A stretch of 23,893 nucleotides of DNA from Paracoccaceae bacterium (lineage in GTDB: Bacteria > Pseudomonadota > Alphaproteobacteria > Rhodobacterales > Rhodobacteraceae): the NCBI GenBank assembly GCA_002400675.1, contig NVQY01000015.1, positions 1 through 23,893 of the forward strand, given 5' to 3'. The notes below the pieces were generated by a model. It was given only the letters and a program-made list of their open reading frames with translations. It searched no databases and had not been told where the DNA came from. Below are positions 1 to 6,580 of the stretch, in pieces. How positions within the stretch are numbered: position 1 is the first letter of the stretch; each line of letters begins with the position of its first letter. The position numbers and the translations under genes are program-made.

Positions 1-4
1 AAGC

Positions 5-421
5 CTAAGCCAACACCGCCCGCAGTTTTTCCGCCTGCCCCGCCAGCAAATCACTATCCGCCATGGTCCCCGGCGGGCGCATACGCTGGCCATCCTTGCG
101 CGGCAAAACGTGGAAATGCAGGTGGAATACTTCCTGTCCACCCGCCGCTTCGTTGAACTGTTGCAGGGTGACTCCATCGGCCCCGAACGCCTGCATCGCC
201 GCGCGTGACAGTTTCTGCACCGTGGCCATCACCGCCGCCATTTGCGCCGGGCTGGCATCCAGCAGGTTGCGCGCCGGCGTCTTGGGAATCACCAGCAGGT
301 GGCCGTCGCTGCGTGGCATGATGTCGAGAAAGGCGAAAGTGTCCGCATCCTCGTAGACCTTGTGGCACGGCAGGTCCCCGCGCAGGATCCGGGCAAAGAT
401 GTTGTCGTTGTCATAGCTCAT
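5..421 (-). CDS. HIT family protein (histidine triad nucleotide hydrolase)
   Basis: A 138-residue protein of the HIT superfamily, small cytosolic nucleotide-binding hydrolases or transferases acting on nucleoside phosphoramidates or dinucleoside polyphosphates. The N-terminal IFARILRGDLPCHKVYED segment is typical of HINT/HIT proteins. The histidine triad is HLHFHVLP, with His100, His102 and His104; the middle or last His of such triads is the catalytic nucleophile. Length fits a complete single-domain HIT protein. The start is the ATG at 421, preceded by a modest AAGG-type ribosome site. It is transcribed away from ctaD, so the shared 243-bp gap may regulate both. The exact substrate cannot be told from sequence. 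The family call is secure; the physiological role is not. Confidence 0.93.
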   Translation of the reverse strand: MSYDNDNIFARILRGDLPCHKVYEDADTFAFLDIMPRSDGHLLVIPKTPARNLLDASPAQMAAVMATVQKLSRAAMQAFGADGVTLQQFNEAAGGQEVFHLHFHVLPRKDGQRMRPPGTMADSDLLAGQAEKLRAVLA

Positions 422-517
422 GGCGTCGCCTTTATGTTTCGCGCCCGTTTTTGCGGCCCGCCACCGCCCACGTCAAGCTTTGAACCGGGACTCAACCCGG
501 GTAAATGGTGTTGCTGG

Positions 518-531
518 TTGATCTCGAACAA
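518..531. promoter_or_regulatory. Near-consensus FNR/FnrL-type site
   Basis: TTGATCTCGAACAA matches the FNR-family pattern TTGAT-N4-ATCAA at 9 of 10 defined positions. Its centre lies 33 bp upstream of the centre of the perfect dyad at 551-564, about three helical turns. Binding is inferred from the motif only. Confidence 0.4.
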
Positions 532-550
532 GGGGGCGCGTCAATTTATC

Positions 551-564
551 TTGATCCAGATCAA
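551..564. promoter_or_regulatory. Perfect FNR/FnrL-type dyad upstream of ctaD
   Basis: TTGATCCAGATCAA is a perfect TTGAT-N4-ATCAA palindrome, the consensus for FNR/Anr/FnrL oxygen-responsive regulators. It lies about 100 bp upstream of the ctaD start, in the divergent gap shared with the HIT gene. An aa3 oxidase is a plausible target for control when oxygen runs low. I could not place a confident -35/-10 pair, so activation versus repression is open. Confidence 0.7.
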
Positions 565-664
565 TATCGCCCATTGAAGCAAAGCCGATGCCTCTTTAAA
601 ACCAACCTCAACCCGTGCGGTCCGCAAACCGGGGCGCGCGATAACATACAACAGGAGGCACGCA

Positions 665-2338
665 ATGGCAGACGCAGCCATTCATGGCGACGGACATGAA
701 GATGAGCGCGGATTTTTCACCCGCTGGTTCATGTCAACGAACCATAAAGATATTGGTATTCTCTATCTGGTCGCATCTGCGGCCGTAGGCTTTATTGCGG
801 TGTCTTTCACCGTTTACATGCGCATGGAGCTGATGAACCCCGGCGTTCAGTACATGTGTTTGGAAGGGGCGCGGCTGTTTCCCGACCCTTCGGCTGTATG
901 TACCCCCAACGGGCATTTGTGGAACGTTCTGATCACCTATCATGGTGTTCTGATGATGTTCTTTGTGGTCATCCCCGCGCTATTCGGCGGATTTGGCAAC
1001 TTTTTCATGCCGTTGCAGATCGGTGCGCCGGATATGGCGTTCCCGCGGATGAACAACCTGTCGTTCTGGATGTATATCGCCGGTGTGGTCATGGGGGTGG
1101 CGTCGATGCTGTCGCCCGGTGGCGACAATCAGCTTGGGTCTGGCGTTGGCTGGGTGCTTTATCCACCGCTGTCGACCAGTGAAGGCGGGTATTCGATGGA
1201 TCTGGCGATCTTTGCGGTCCACCTTTCGGGGGCCTCTTCGATCCTGGGGGCGATCAACATGATCACCACGTTCCTGAATATGCGTGCCCCGGGCATGACC
1301 CTGTTCAAGGTGCCGTTGTTTGCATGGTCGATCTTTGTCACGGCCTGGCTGATCTTGTTGTCGCTGCCGGTTCTGGCGGGCGCGATCACCATGTTGCTGA
1401 TGGACCGCAACTTTGGTTTCACCTTCTTTGACCCTGCTGGCGGCGGCGATCCGATCCTGTATCAGCACATCCTGTGGTTCTTTGGCCACCCGGAAGTGTA
1501 TATCGTGATCCTGCCGGGCTTTGGTATCATCAGCCACGTCATCGCAACCTTCTCGCGCAAGCCGATCTTTGGTTATCTGCCGATGGTCTGGGCCTTGATC
1601 GCGATTGGTGCCCTGGGCTTTGTCGTGTGGGCGCACCACATGTACACAGTCGGATTGAGCCTTGATCAACAGGCTTACTTCATGTTGGCCACCATGGTCA
1701 TCGCTGTGCCGACAGGGGTCAAGGTGTTCAGCTGGATCGCCACCATGTGGCGCGGGTCAATTGAATTCACCGTGCCGATGTTGTTTGCCTTCGGGTTCCT
1801 GATCCTGTTCACCGTTGGTGGCGTGACCGGGATTGTCCTTAGTCAGGCGGCTGTGGACCGGGTGTATCATGACACCTACTATGTGGTTGCGCACTTTCAC
1901 TATGTGATGTCGCTGGGGGCTGTGTTCTCGATCTTTGCCGGGGTTTACTTTTACTTCGGTAAGATCACCGGGCGGATGTATTCCGAGTTCTGGGGCAAGG
2001 TTCACTTCTGGACCTTCTTCATCGGTGCAAACCTGACATTCTACCCTCAGCACTTTCTTGGCCGTCAGGGCATGCCACGTCGCTACATCGACTATCCAGA
2101 GGCATTTGCCTTTTGGAACTATGTATCCTCGTGGGGCGCGTTCCTGTCGTTTGGGTCGTTCCTGCTGTTCTTCGGCATCATGTTCTACGCCCTGCGTCGT
2201 GGTCCAAAGATTACCGTGAACAACTATTGGAATGAATACGCCGATACGCTGGAATGGACCGTGTCCTGCCCGCCGCCCGAACATACGTTCGAGCAGCTGC
2301 CAAAGCAGGAAGACTGGGACAAGCCCGTCGCGCATTAA
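665..2338 (+). CDS. ctaD: Cytochrome c oxidase subunit I, aa3-type
   Basis: Subunit I (557 residues, 12 membrane segments) of the aa3-type cytochrome c oxidase, the heme-copper terminal oxidase that reduces O2 to water and pumps protons in the inner membrane. Ligands are visible: His93 (YHGVLM) and His412 for the low-spin heme a, His410 for heme a3, and His275 in GHPEVY with Tyr279 plus the HH pair near 324-325 for CuB. Proton routes are intact: Asp123 and Glu277 (D channel), Lys353 (K channel). These sit at a constant offset of nine from the well-known Rhodobacter sphaeroides numbering, as expected for an A-type oxidase. AGGAGG at 653-658 lies six bases before the ATG. Subunits II and III are not adjacent; a solitary ctaD is common in this family. 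FNR-like dyads lie upstream. Confidence 0.98.
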   Translation: MADAAIHGDGHEDERGFFTRWFMSTNHKDIGILYLVASAAVGFIAVSFTVYMRMELMNPGVQYMCLEGARLFPDPSAVCTPNGHLWNVLITYHGVLMMFFVVIPALFGGFGNFFMPLQIGAPDMAFPRMNNLSFWMYIAGVVMGVASMLSPGGDNQLGSGVGWVLYPPLSTSEGGYSMDLAIFAVHLSGASSILGAINMITTFLNMRAPGMTLFKVPLFAWSIFVTAWLILLSLPVLAGAITMLLMDRNFGFTFFDPAGGGDPILYQHILWFFGHPEVYIVILPGFGIISHVIATFSRKPIFGYLPMVWALIAIGALGFVVWAHHMYTVGLSLDQQAYFMLATMVIAVPTGVKVFSWIATMWRGSIEFTVPMLFAFGFLILFTVGGVTGIVLSQAAVDRVYHDTYYVVAHFHYVMSLGAVFSIFAGVYFYFGKITGRMYSEFWGKVHFWTFFIGANLTFYPQHFLGRQGMPRRYIDYPEAFAFWNYVSSWGAFLSFGSFLLFFGIMFYALRRGPKITVNNYWNEYADTLEWTVSCPPPEHTFEQLPKQEDWDKPVAH

Positions 2339-2363
2339 TCCCTGCCACAAACGAAACACGATC

Positions 2364-2391
2364 AAGGCCCCGGATTTCCGGGGCCTTTTTC
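2364..2391 (+). terminator. Rho-independent terminator of ctaD
   Basis: A perfect 10-bp stem, AAGGCCCCGG / CCGGGGCCTT (2364-2373 and 2378-2387), with loop ATTT, leads into a T5 tract, 25 bases after the ctaD stop codon. Confidence 0.92.
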
Positions 2392-2679
2392 TATGGGCCG
2401 GTATGGGCCTGTGATCCACTGGCGGAGGGGTACCGGCGTCCACCGGGGCGGACGCCGAATCGCGACAGGCACCCTGTTTGAAAGCTTGTGCTGCATTGGT
2501 GCCAAATTGGCGGATAATGCCAAATTCGCGCGCGGGAATGTCCTCATTATCGACACAATCCGGGTGCAGAATTGCTGATACGGGCCAATTCTGTTGGCCG
2601 GGGCCGGGCACCCTGTCAGGCTGACGAACCAACACTTTCGGGGGACAAAGACCAAAAGCACTTTGCGTTTGACTTGAAC
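2392..2679. other. Non-coding gap with several dyads
   Basis: No convincing gene in this stretch on either strand. It holds clustered dyads built from TTGG/CCAA half sites: TTGG-TG-CCAA at 2496-2505, TTGGC-N7-GCCAA at 2507-2523, and GGCCAA-TTCTG-TTGGCC at 2583-2599. TGCCAAATT is repeated at 2500-2508 and 2518-2526. ACAGG-CAC-CCTGT lies at 2465-2477. These could be operators or parts of an untranslated RNA; none matches a motif I can name. Confidence 0.4.
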
Positions 2680-2734
2680 CACCCTGACCGGCGAGCGCGG
2701 TTGTCTTGCAACCGCTGCCTCACCAGTCAGGGTG
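2680..2734. ncRNA. Candidate structured RNA element (nested stem-loops)
   Basis: An outer perfect 9-bp stem, CACCCTGAC (2680-2688) with GTCAGGGTG (2726-2734), encloses an inner 7-bp hairpin, GCGGTTG (2697-2703) with CAACCGC (2709-2715) and a TCTTG loop. The inner stem extends by two G-C pairs across a one-base bulge. The element ends 56 bases before the start of the small gene at 2791 and is not followed by a T tract. It could be a structured 5' leader, a small RNA or a large DNA dyad. I do not recognise it as a known riboswitch class, and its strand is unproven. Confidence 0.4.
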
Positions 2735-2790
2735 ATACAGGGTCTCAGATAAACCGCAAAATGCTATAGCGATCAAAGGTGGTACTGCAC

Positions 2791-3180
2791 ATGATGTTCG
2801 ATCAAACAGCTGATAACCCTCAGCTATTCCCCGAACCGTCCTGGCAATCAGGCGGCACCGGTAATCCCGACATGCCAGAGGTGGACAGCGAAACAGCGGC
2901 GCTGTTTCGCGCCGTCCTGCGCCCGCTGATCGTACAGTCGATCAGTTGGTCAAACCTTCTCGATACGCTGGGCGCAAAGGGCTATGGGCTGACGTTCCGA
3001 GGCGGACGCCTATTCCTGACCAGTCAGGCCACCGGCAAGCGGGTTTGCTCGCTGCGGTTTCTTGGTCTGCCATTGGTTGATCTGGTGGCGCGACTGGGGC
3101 GGCCAATCGTGCGCGCCCTGCCCGGCCAGCGCGCCGACGGAGAGCTTTTGCGCGCGCCGCCCGGACAGCTCAACTCTTGA
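2791..3180 (+). CDS. Hypothetical protein, small, unrecognised
   Basis: A predicted 129-residue soluble protein that I do not recognise as a named family. The ATG at 2791 (or the adjacent ATG at 2794) is preferred because AAAGGTGG at 2775-2782 sits eight bases upstream; the in-frame GTG at 2779 lies inside that site. The first 35 residues are polar, Pro/Gln/Asp rich and probably disordered. The rest looks folded: a helix around LFRAVLRPLIV, then SWSNLLDTLGAKGYGLTFRG, a short beta stretch (GRLFLTSQATGK), and LRFLGLPLVDLVARLGRP. That W-L-GY-L...G...LG...L..RLG pattern faintly resembles a C-terminal module I recall from some relaxase-type proteins, but the match is from memory and weak. There is no signal peptide or membrane segment. 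It converges with proS, with 27 bp between stop codons. Base composition and codon use look like its neighbours. Confidence 0.75.
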   Translation: MMFDQTADNPQLFPEPSWQSGGTGNPDMPEVDSETAALFRAVLRPLIVQSISWSNLLDTLGAKGYGLTFRGGRLFLTSQATGKRVCSLRFLGLPLVDLVARLGRPIVRALPGQRADGELLRAPPGQLNS

Positions 3181-3207
3181 GATTACCTGCCGTTCGATCC
3201 GGTGCGA

Positions 3208-4602
3208 TCACAGCCAGGTGTGAAAGCTTTGACCAGCCATCGGTTCCCTGTGGGCCAATACAGGATGGTGCGGCGTGTAAATTTCCACAACCTTTTCAAT
3301 AGCTTCCTGCGGGGTCATTTCCTCGCTGACTCCGGTGCGGCGGCTGGTCAGTTCGACCACGCCATTCTTTAGCCCGCGCGGCCCGACGGTGATCCGCCAT
3401 GGCACACCAATCAGATCCATGGTGGCGAACTTGCCGCCCGCACGTTCCTTGCGGTCGTCGTAGAGCGGTTCCAGCCCGGCTTTGGTCAGCGCCGCGTATA
3501 GCTGTTCGCAGGCCCCATCCGCCGCATCATCGCCTTGCTTGAGGTTAATGATTCCGCAATGAAACGGAGTCACGCCTTCGGGCCAGATGATGCCGTTGTC
3601 GTCGTGGTTGGCTTCGATGATCGCGCCAAGCAGGCGGGACACGCCGATGCCGTGGCTGCCCATATGTACCGGAACCGGCTTGCCTTGTGCGTTTTGTACC
3701 GTCGCGCCCATGGCTTCTGAGTATTTTGTACCAAAGTAAAAGATCTGCCCAACTTCGATTCCGCGCGCCACGCGGCGGCGGTCCTCGGGGATTTCGTTGA
3801 ACAGAGCCTCGTCGTGGGTCTCGTCGGTGCGCGCGTAACGCGTGGTGAATTCTTCCATGACAGCCTGACATTGTTCCACGCTGTCATAGTCGATGTCGCG
3901 GTCGCCAAAGCTCAGGTCGGTGACGGCGCTGTCATAGAACACCTCGGATTCGCCAGTTTCAGCCAGCACCAGAAATTCATGGGTGTCGTCGCCGCCGATG
4001 GGACCGGAATCGGCGCGCATCGGGATCGCCTGCAACCCCATGCGTTCATAAGTGCGCAGGTAGCTGACCAGATGACGGTTATAGGCGTGCAGGGCGGCGT
4101 CCTTGTCGATGTCGAAATTATAGCCGTCCTTCATCAGAAATTCACGCCCGCGCATCACGCCAAACCGGGGGCGAATTTCGTCGCGGAATTTCCACTGGAT
4201 CTGATACAGGGTCAGCGGCAGATCCTTGTAGCTGTTCACATGGGCGCGGAAAATGTCGGTGATCAGTTCCTCGGCGGTGGGGGTGAACAGCATGTCGCGC
4301 CCGTGCCGGTCCTTGATGCGCAGCATTTCTTCGCCGTAGTCATCATAGCGCCCGGATTCGCGCCACAGGTCAGCCGACTGGATGGTGGGCATCTGCATGG
4401 CGATATGCCCGGCGCGTTCCTGTTCTTGGTGCACAATATTTTCGATCTTGCGCAGAACTTTAAAGCCCAGCGGCAACCACGAATAGATGCCCGCACTTGA
4501 TTGCTTGATCATGCCCGCGCGCAACATCAGCCGGTGGCTGACGATCTGTGCCTCGGATGGGTTCTCTTTCAGGACGGGCAGAAAATAACGGGTCAGGCGC
4601 AT
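3208..4602 (-). CDS. proS: Proline--tRNA ligase (short, alphaproteobacterial type)
   Basis: Class II prolyl-tRNA synthetase (464 residues), which activates proline with ATP and charges tRNA-Pro in the cytosol. Motif 1 lies in the N-terminal region with a TPTAEE proline-site loop; motif 2 is [17 protein letters not shown] near residue 138; motif 3 is [10 protein letters not shown] near residue 317. The C-terminal anticodon-binding domain carries [21 protein letters not shown] type sequence. The large editing insertion between motifs 2 and 3 found in enterobacterial ProRS is missing, as is usual for the short alphaproteobacterial form. A tail of about 15 residues after the anticodon domain is slightly longer than I would expect. 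The ATG at 4602 gives the conserved MRLTRYFLP start; the ribosome site is weak. It diverges from the AI-2E gene across a gap holding a 9-bp dyad. Confidence 0.97.
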   Translation of the reverse strand: MRLTRYFLPVLKENPSEAQIVSHRLMLRAGMIKQSSAGIYSWLPLGFKVLRKIENIVHQEQERAGHIAMQMPTIQSADLWRESGRYDDYGEEMLRIKDRHGRDMLFTPTAEELITDIFRAHVNSYKDLPLTLYQIQWKFRDEIRPRFGVMRGREFLMKDGYNFDIDKDAALHAYNRHLVSYLRTYERMGLQAIPMRADSGPIGGDDTHEFLVLAETGESEVFYDSAVTDLSFGDRDIDYDSVEQCQAVMEEFTTRYARTDETHDEALFNEIPEDRRRVARGIEVGQIFYFGTKYSEAMGATVQNAQGKPVPVHMGSHGIGVSRLLGAIIEANHDDNGIIWPEGVTPFHCGIINLKQGDDAADGACEQLYAALTKAGLEPLYDDRKERAGGKFATMDLIGVPWRITVGPRGLKNGVVELTSRRTGVSEEMTPQEAIEKVVEIYTPHHPVLAHREPMAGQSFHTWL

Positions 4603-4666
4603 GGGGGCATCTCTTTGTCATCAGGGTTCCCGCGCGGGTCTATGCCATCGCGTGCGTTGAGGCAAT

Positions 4667-4696
4667 CTGACAATGACAGGGCGGGAACATTGTCAG
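4667..4696. promoter_or_regulatory. 9-bp inverted repeat in the proS / AI-2E gene divergent gap
   Basis: CTGACAATG (4667-4675) and CATTGTCAG (4688-4696) are perfect complements separated by 12 bases. The related CAATGACAGG occurs at 4671-4680 and again at 4726-4735. There is no T tract, so a terminator is unlikely; an operator for a dimeric regulator is the better guess. I do not know the regulator. Confidence 0.45.
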
Positions 4697-4770
4697 CAAA
4701 TGCTTGCAACCGGACCCGGCATCGGCAATGACAGGTGAACACTTTGACATTCAAGCGGAGGGGCACGGCG

Positions 4771-5835
4771 TTGCGCGGTCAGGACCAACTGAAATACTGG
4801 GGAATCGTCGCGTTGGTGTTCGTGGCGGCCCTTTGGTTTTTGGGCAACGTGTTGCTGCCATTTGTGATCGGCGGCGCGGTTGCTTATTTCATCGACCCGG
4901 TTGCCGACCGGCTGGAACGCGCGGGCTTGTCGCGCACGGCCGCAACAGCGGTGATCACCGTTGCCTCGCTTGTGGTGTTCACCATTCTGGCGCTGGCGGT
5001 CATTCCGGCCCTGTTCAGCCAGATGATCGACCTGATCGAGATCATGCCAAAGCTGATGCGCAACCTGCACAGTTTCCTGAGCGAGAAATTTCCATCGCTG
5101 CTTGACGAGAACTCGAACCTGCGGCTGGTTCTGACCTCGCTGGGCGAGACCATCAAGAACAAGGGCGGCGCGGTCCTTAGCGGCGTTGTCGGCTCTGCCC
5201 TGTCGCTGGTCAATGTGGTTATCCTGCTGGTCATCGTGCCGGTTGTTTCGGTCTATATGCTGCTGGACTGGGACCGGATGGTCGCCAAGGTCGACGACCT
5301 TTTGCCACGCGAACACGCGCCGGTGATCCGCCGGCTGGCGGCGGAAATCGACCATACGCTGGCCGCATTCATCCGGGGCATGGGCACCGTTTCGCTAATT
5401 CTGGGCACCTATTACGCGGTGGCACTGATGCTGGTGGGGCTGCAATTCGGGCTGGTGGTCGGGTTCATCGCCGGGCTGGTGACGTTCATTCCCTATCTGG
5501 GCGCGCTGATCGGCGGGGCGCTGGCGATCGGGCTGGCGCTGTTCCAGTTCTGGGGCGATTGGGGATCAATCGGGCTGGTGGCGCTGATATTCGTGGCCGG
5601 GCAAGTGGCCGAGGGCAATTTTCTGACGCCAAAGCTGGTGGGCAGTTCGGTCGGGCTGCACCCGGTTTGGCTGTTGCTGGCGCTGTCGGTGTTTGGCGCG
5701 TTGTTTGGCTTTGTCGGCATGTTGGTGGCGGTGCCGGTGGCTGCCGCCCTTGGGGTGCTGGCCCGGTTCGGGGTCGGGCAATATAAGGCCAGCCGGATCT
5801 ATCAGGGCCCCCAAGCCGGTCCTGACAGCAAGTAA
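4771..5835 (+). CDS. AI-2E family transporter (PerM/TqsA-like membrane protein)
   Basis: A polytopic inner-membrane protein of the AI-2E/UPF0118 family, whose members include the autoinducer-2 exporter TqsA, PerM, and some cation/proton antiporters. It has about eight hydrophobic segments: an N-terminal pair around YWGIVALVFVAALWFLG and LLPFVIGGAVAYFIDP, a central soluble region, then the conserved C-terminal bundle with FIPYLGALIGG, GNFLTPKLVG and a terminal VGMLVAVPVAA segment. The start is uncertain. An in-frame GTG at 4735 lacks a ribosome site and lies inside a repeated CAATGACAGG sequence, whereas TTG at 4771 follows GGAGGGG (4757-4763) by seven bases and gives 354 residues; I prefer the TTG. 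The Hda-like gene starts seven bases after its stop, so the two are almost surely co-transcribed. The substrate cannot be read from sequence. Confidence 0.88.
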   Translation: MRGQDQLKYWGIVALVFVAALWFLGNVLLPFVIGGAVAYFIDPVADRLERAGLSRTAATAVITVASLVVFTILALAVIPALFSQMIDLIEIMPKLMRNLHSFLSEKFPSLLDENSNLRLVLTSLGETIKNKGGAVLSGVVGSALSLVNVVILLVIVPVVSVYMLLDWDRMVAKVDDLLPREHAPVIRRLAAEIDHTLAAFIRGMGTVSLILGTYYAVALMLVGLQFGLVVGFIAGLVTFIPYLGALIGGALAIGLALFQFWGDWGSIGLVALIFVAGQVAEGNFLTPKLVGSSVGLHPVWLLLALSVFGALFGFVGMLVAVPVAAALGVLARFGVGQYKASRIYQGPQAGPDSK

Positions 5836-5842
5836 TCCGCCC

Positions 5843-6538
5843 GTGACCCAGCCCCAATCCCCCCAGCAACTCAGCTTTGAACTGCCGTCCAAACCCGCGC
5901 TTGGCCGCGATGATTTCTTTGTCTCGCCCGGTAATGCGGTGGCGGTGGCGACCATCGAATCCGCCACGCCGTGGCCCGGTGGCAAACTGGTGTTGTGTGG
6001 TCCCGCAGGGTCCGGCAAAACCCACCTGAGCCATGTCTGGGCCGGGTTGTCCGGCGCAAGCGTCATTCAGGCGGGCGATCTGGCCGGGGCGGACATTCCG
6101 GCGCTGGCGGACGGGCCGGTTGCGGTTGAAAACGTGCCGGGCATCGCCGCTGACATCCCGGCGCAGAACGCGTTGTTTCATTTGCACAATCTGGCGCTGG
6201 CGCAGGGCAACGCGATTCTGCTGACCGGGCGCGCGGCCCCCAACCTGTGGGCGCTGAGCCTTGCGGACCTGCAAAGCCGGGTGATGGCGGCGCATGTGGT
6301 GACGCTGGCCCCGCCCGATGACGCGTTGCTGGCGGCGGTTCTGACCAAGCTGTTCAACGACCGGCAGGTGATCCCGAAACCCGACGTGATCCCCTATCTG
6401 GTGGCGCAGATCGAACGTTCGTTCGAGGCCGCAGCCGCCATTGTCGACGCCCTTGATCGCGCCGCGCTGACCCAAGGGCGCACGGTGTCACGCCCATTGG
6501 CCGCGCACCTGATTGCCGAGGCGCGCGAAAACGGGTAA
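5843..6538 (+). CDS. hdaA: Hda-like DnaA-related ATPase (regulatory inactivation of DnaA)
   Basis: A 231-residue protein related to the AAA+ part of DnaA but without a DNA-binding domain, as in Hda/HdaA. In Hda, binding to the replication sliding clamp stimulates ATP hydrolysis by DnaA and limits re-initiation. A clamp-binding peptide, QQLSFEL, lies at residues 8-14. The Walker A motif GPAGSGKTH covers residues 53-61. Where DnaA has the Walker B acidic pair, this protein reads VAVENVP (Glu96-Asn97), a degenerate version as I recall from alphaproteobacterial HdaA. The GTG start at 5843 is chosen because it places the clamp motif at the N terminus; the ribosome site is poor and coupling to the upstream gene is likely. 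ppk1 follows 42 bases later. The gene symbol is by family resemblance. Confidence 0.85.
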   Translation: MTQPQSPQQLSFELPSKPALGRDDFFVSPGNAVAVATIESATPWPGGKLVLCGPAGSGKTHLSHVWAGLSGASVIQAGDLAGADIPALADGPVAVENVPGIAADIPAQNALFHLHNLALAQGNAILLTGRAAPNLWALSLADLQSRVMAAHVVTLAPPDDALLAAVLTKLFNDRQVIPKPDVIPYLVAQIERSFEAAAAIVDALDRAALTQGRTVSRPLAAHLIAEARENG

Positions 6539-6580
6539 CCTCTGGTCTTAACCTCCTCATTTATTGGTCCTTTTCATCCC

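Noticed and set aside
485..500. CCGGG-N6-CCCGG inverted repeat near the HIT gene start
   Set aside because: Short GC-only arms are expected by chance at this base composition.
1757..2682. Long minus-strand open frames opposite ctaD and its downstream gap
   Set aside because: They run antisense to the strongly conserved ctaD or through the terminator, have Arg/Gln/His-rich composition typical of shadow frames in high-GC DNA, and show no domain.
2393..2769. Two short plus-strand open frames (about 60 residues each) in the gap after ctaD
   Set aside because: No ribosome site, no conserved-looking sequence, and they overlap the terminator flank, dyads and stem-loop element.
2761..2770. TGCTATAGC as an extended -10 promoter for the small gene at 2791
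   Set aside because: The implied transcript start (about 2777) would fall inside or after the ribosome site, and no -35 is present.
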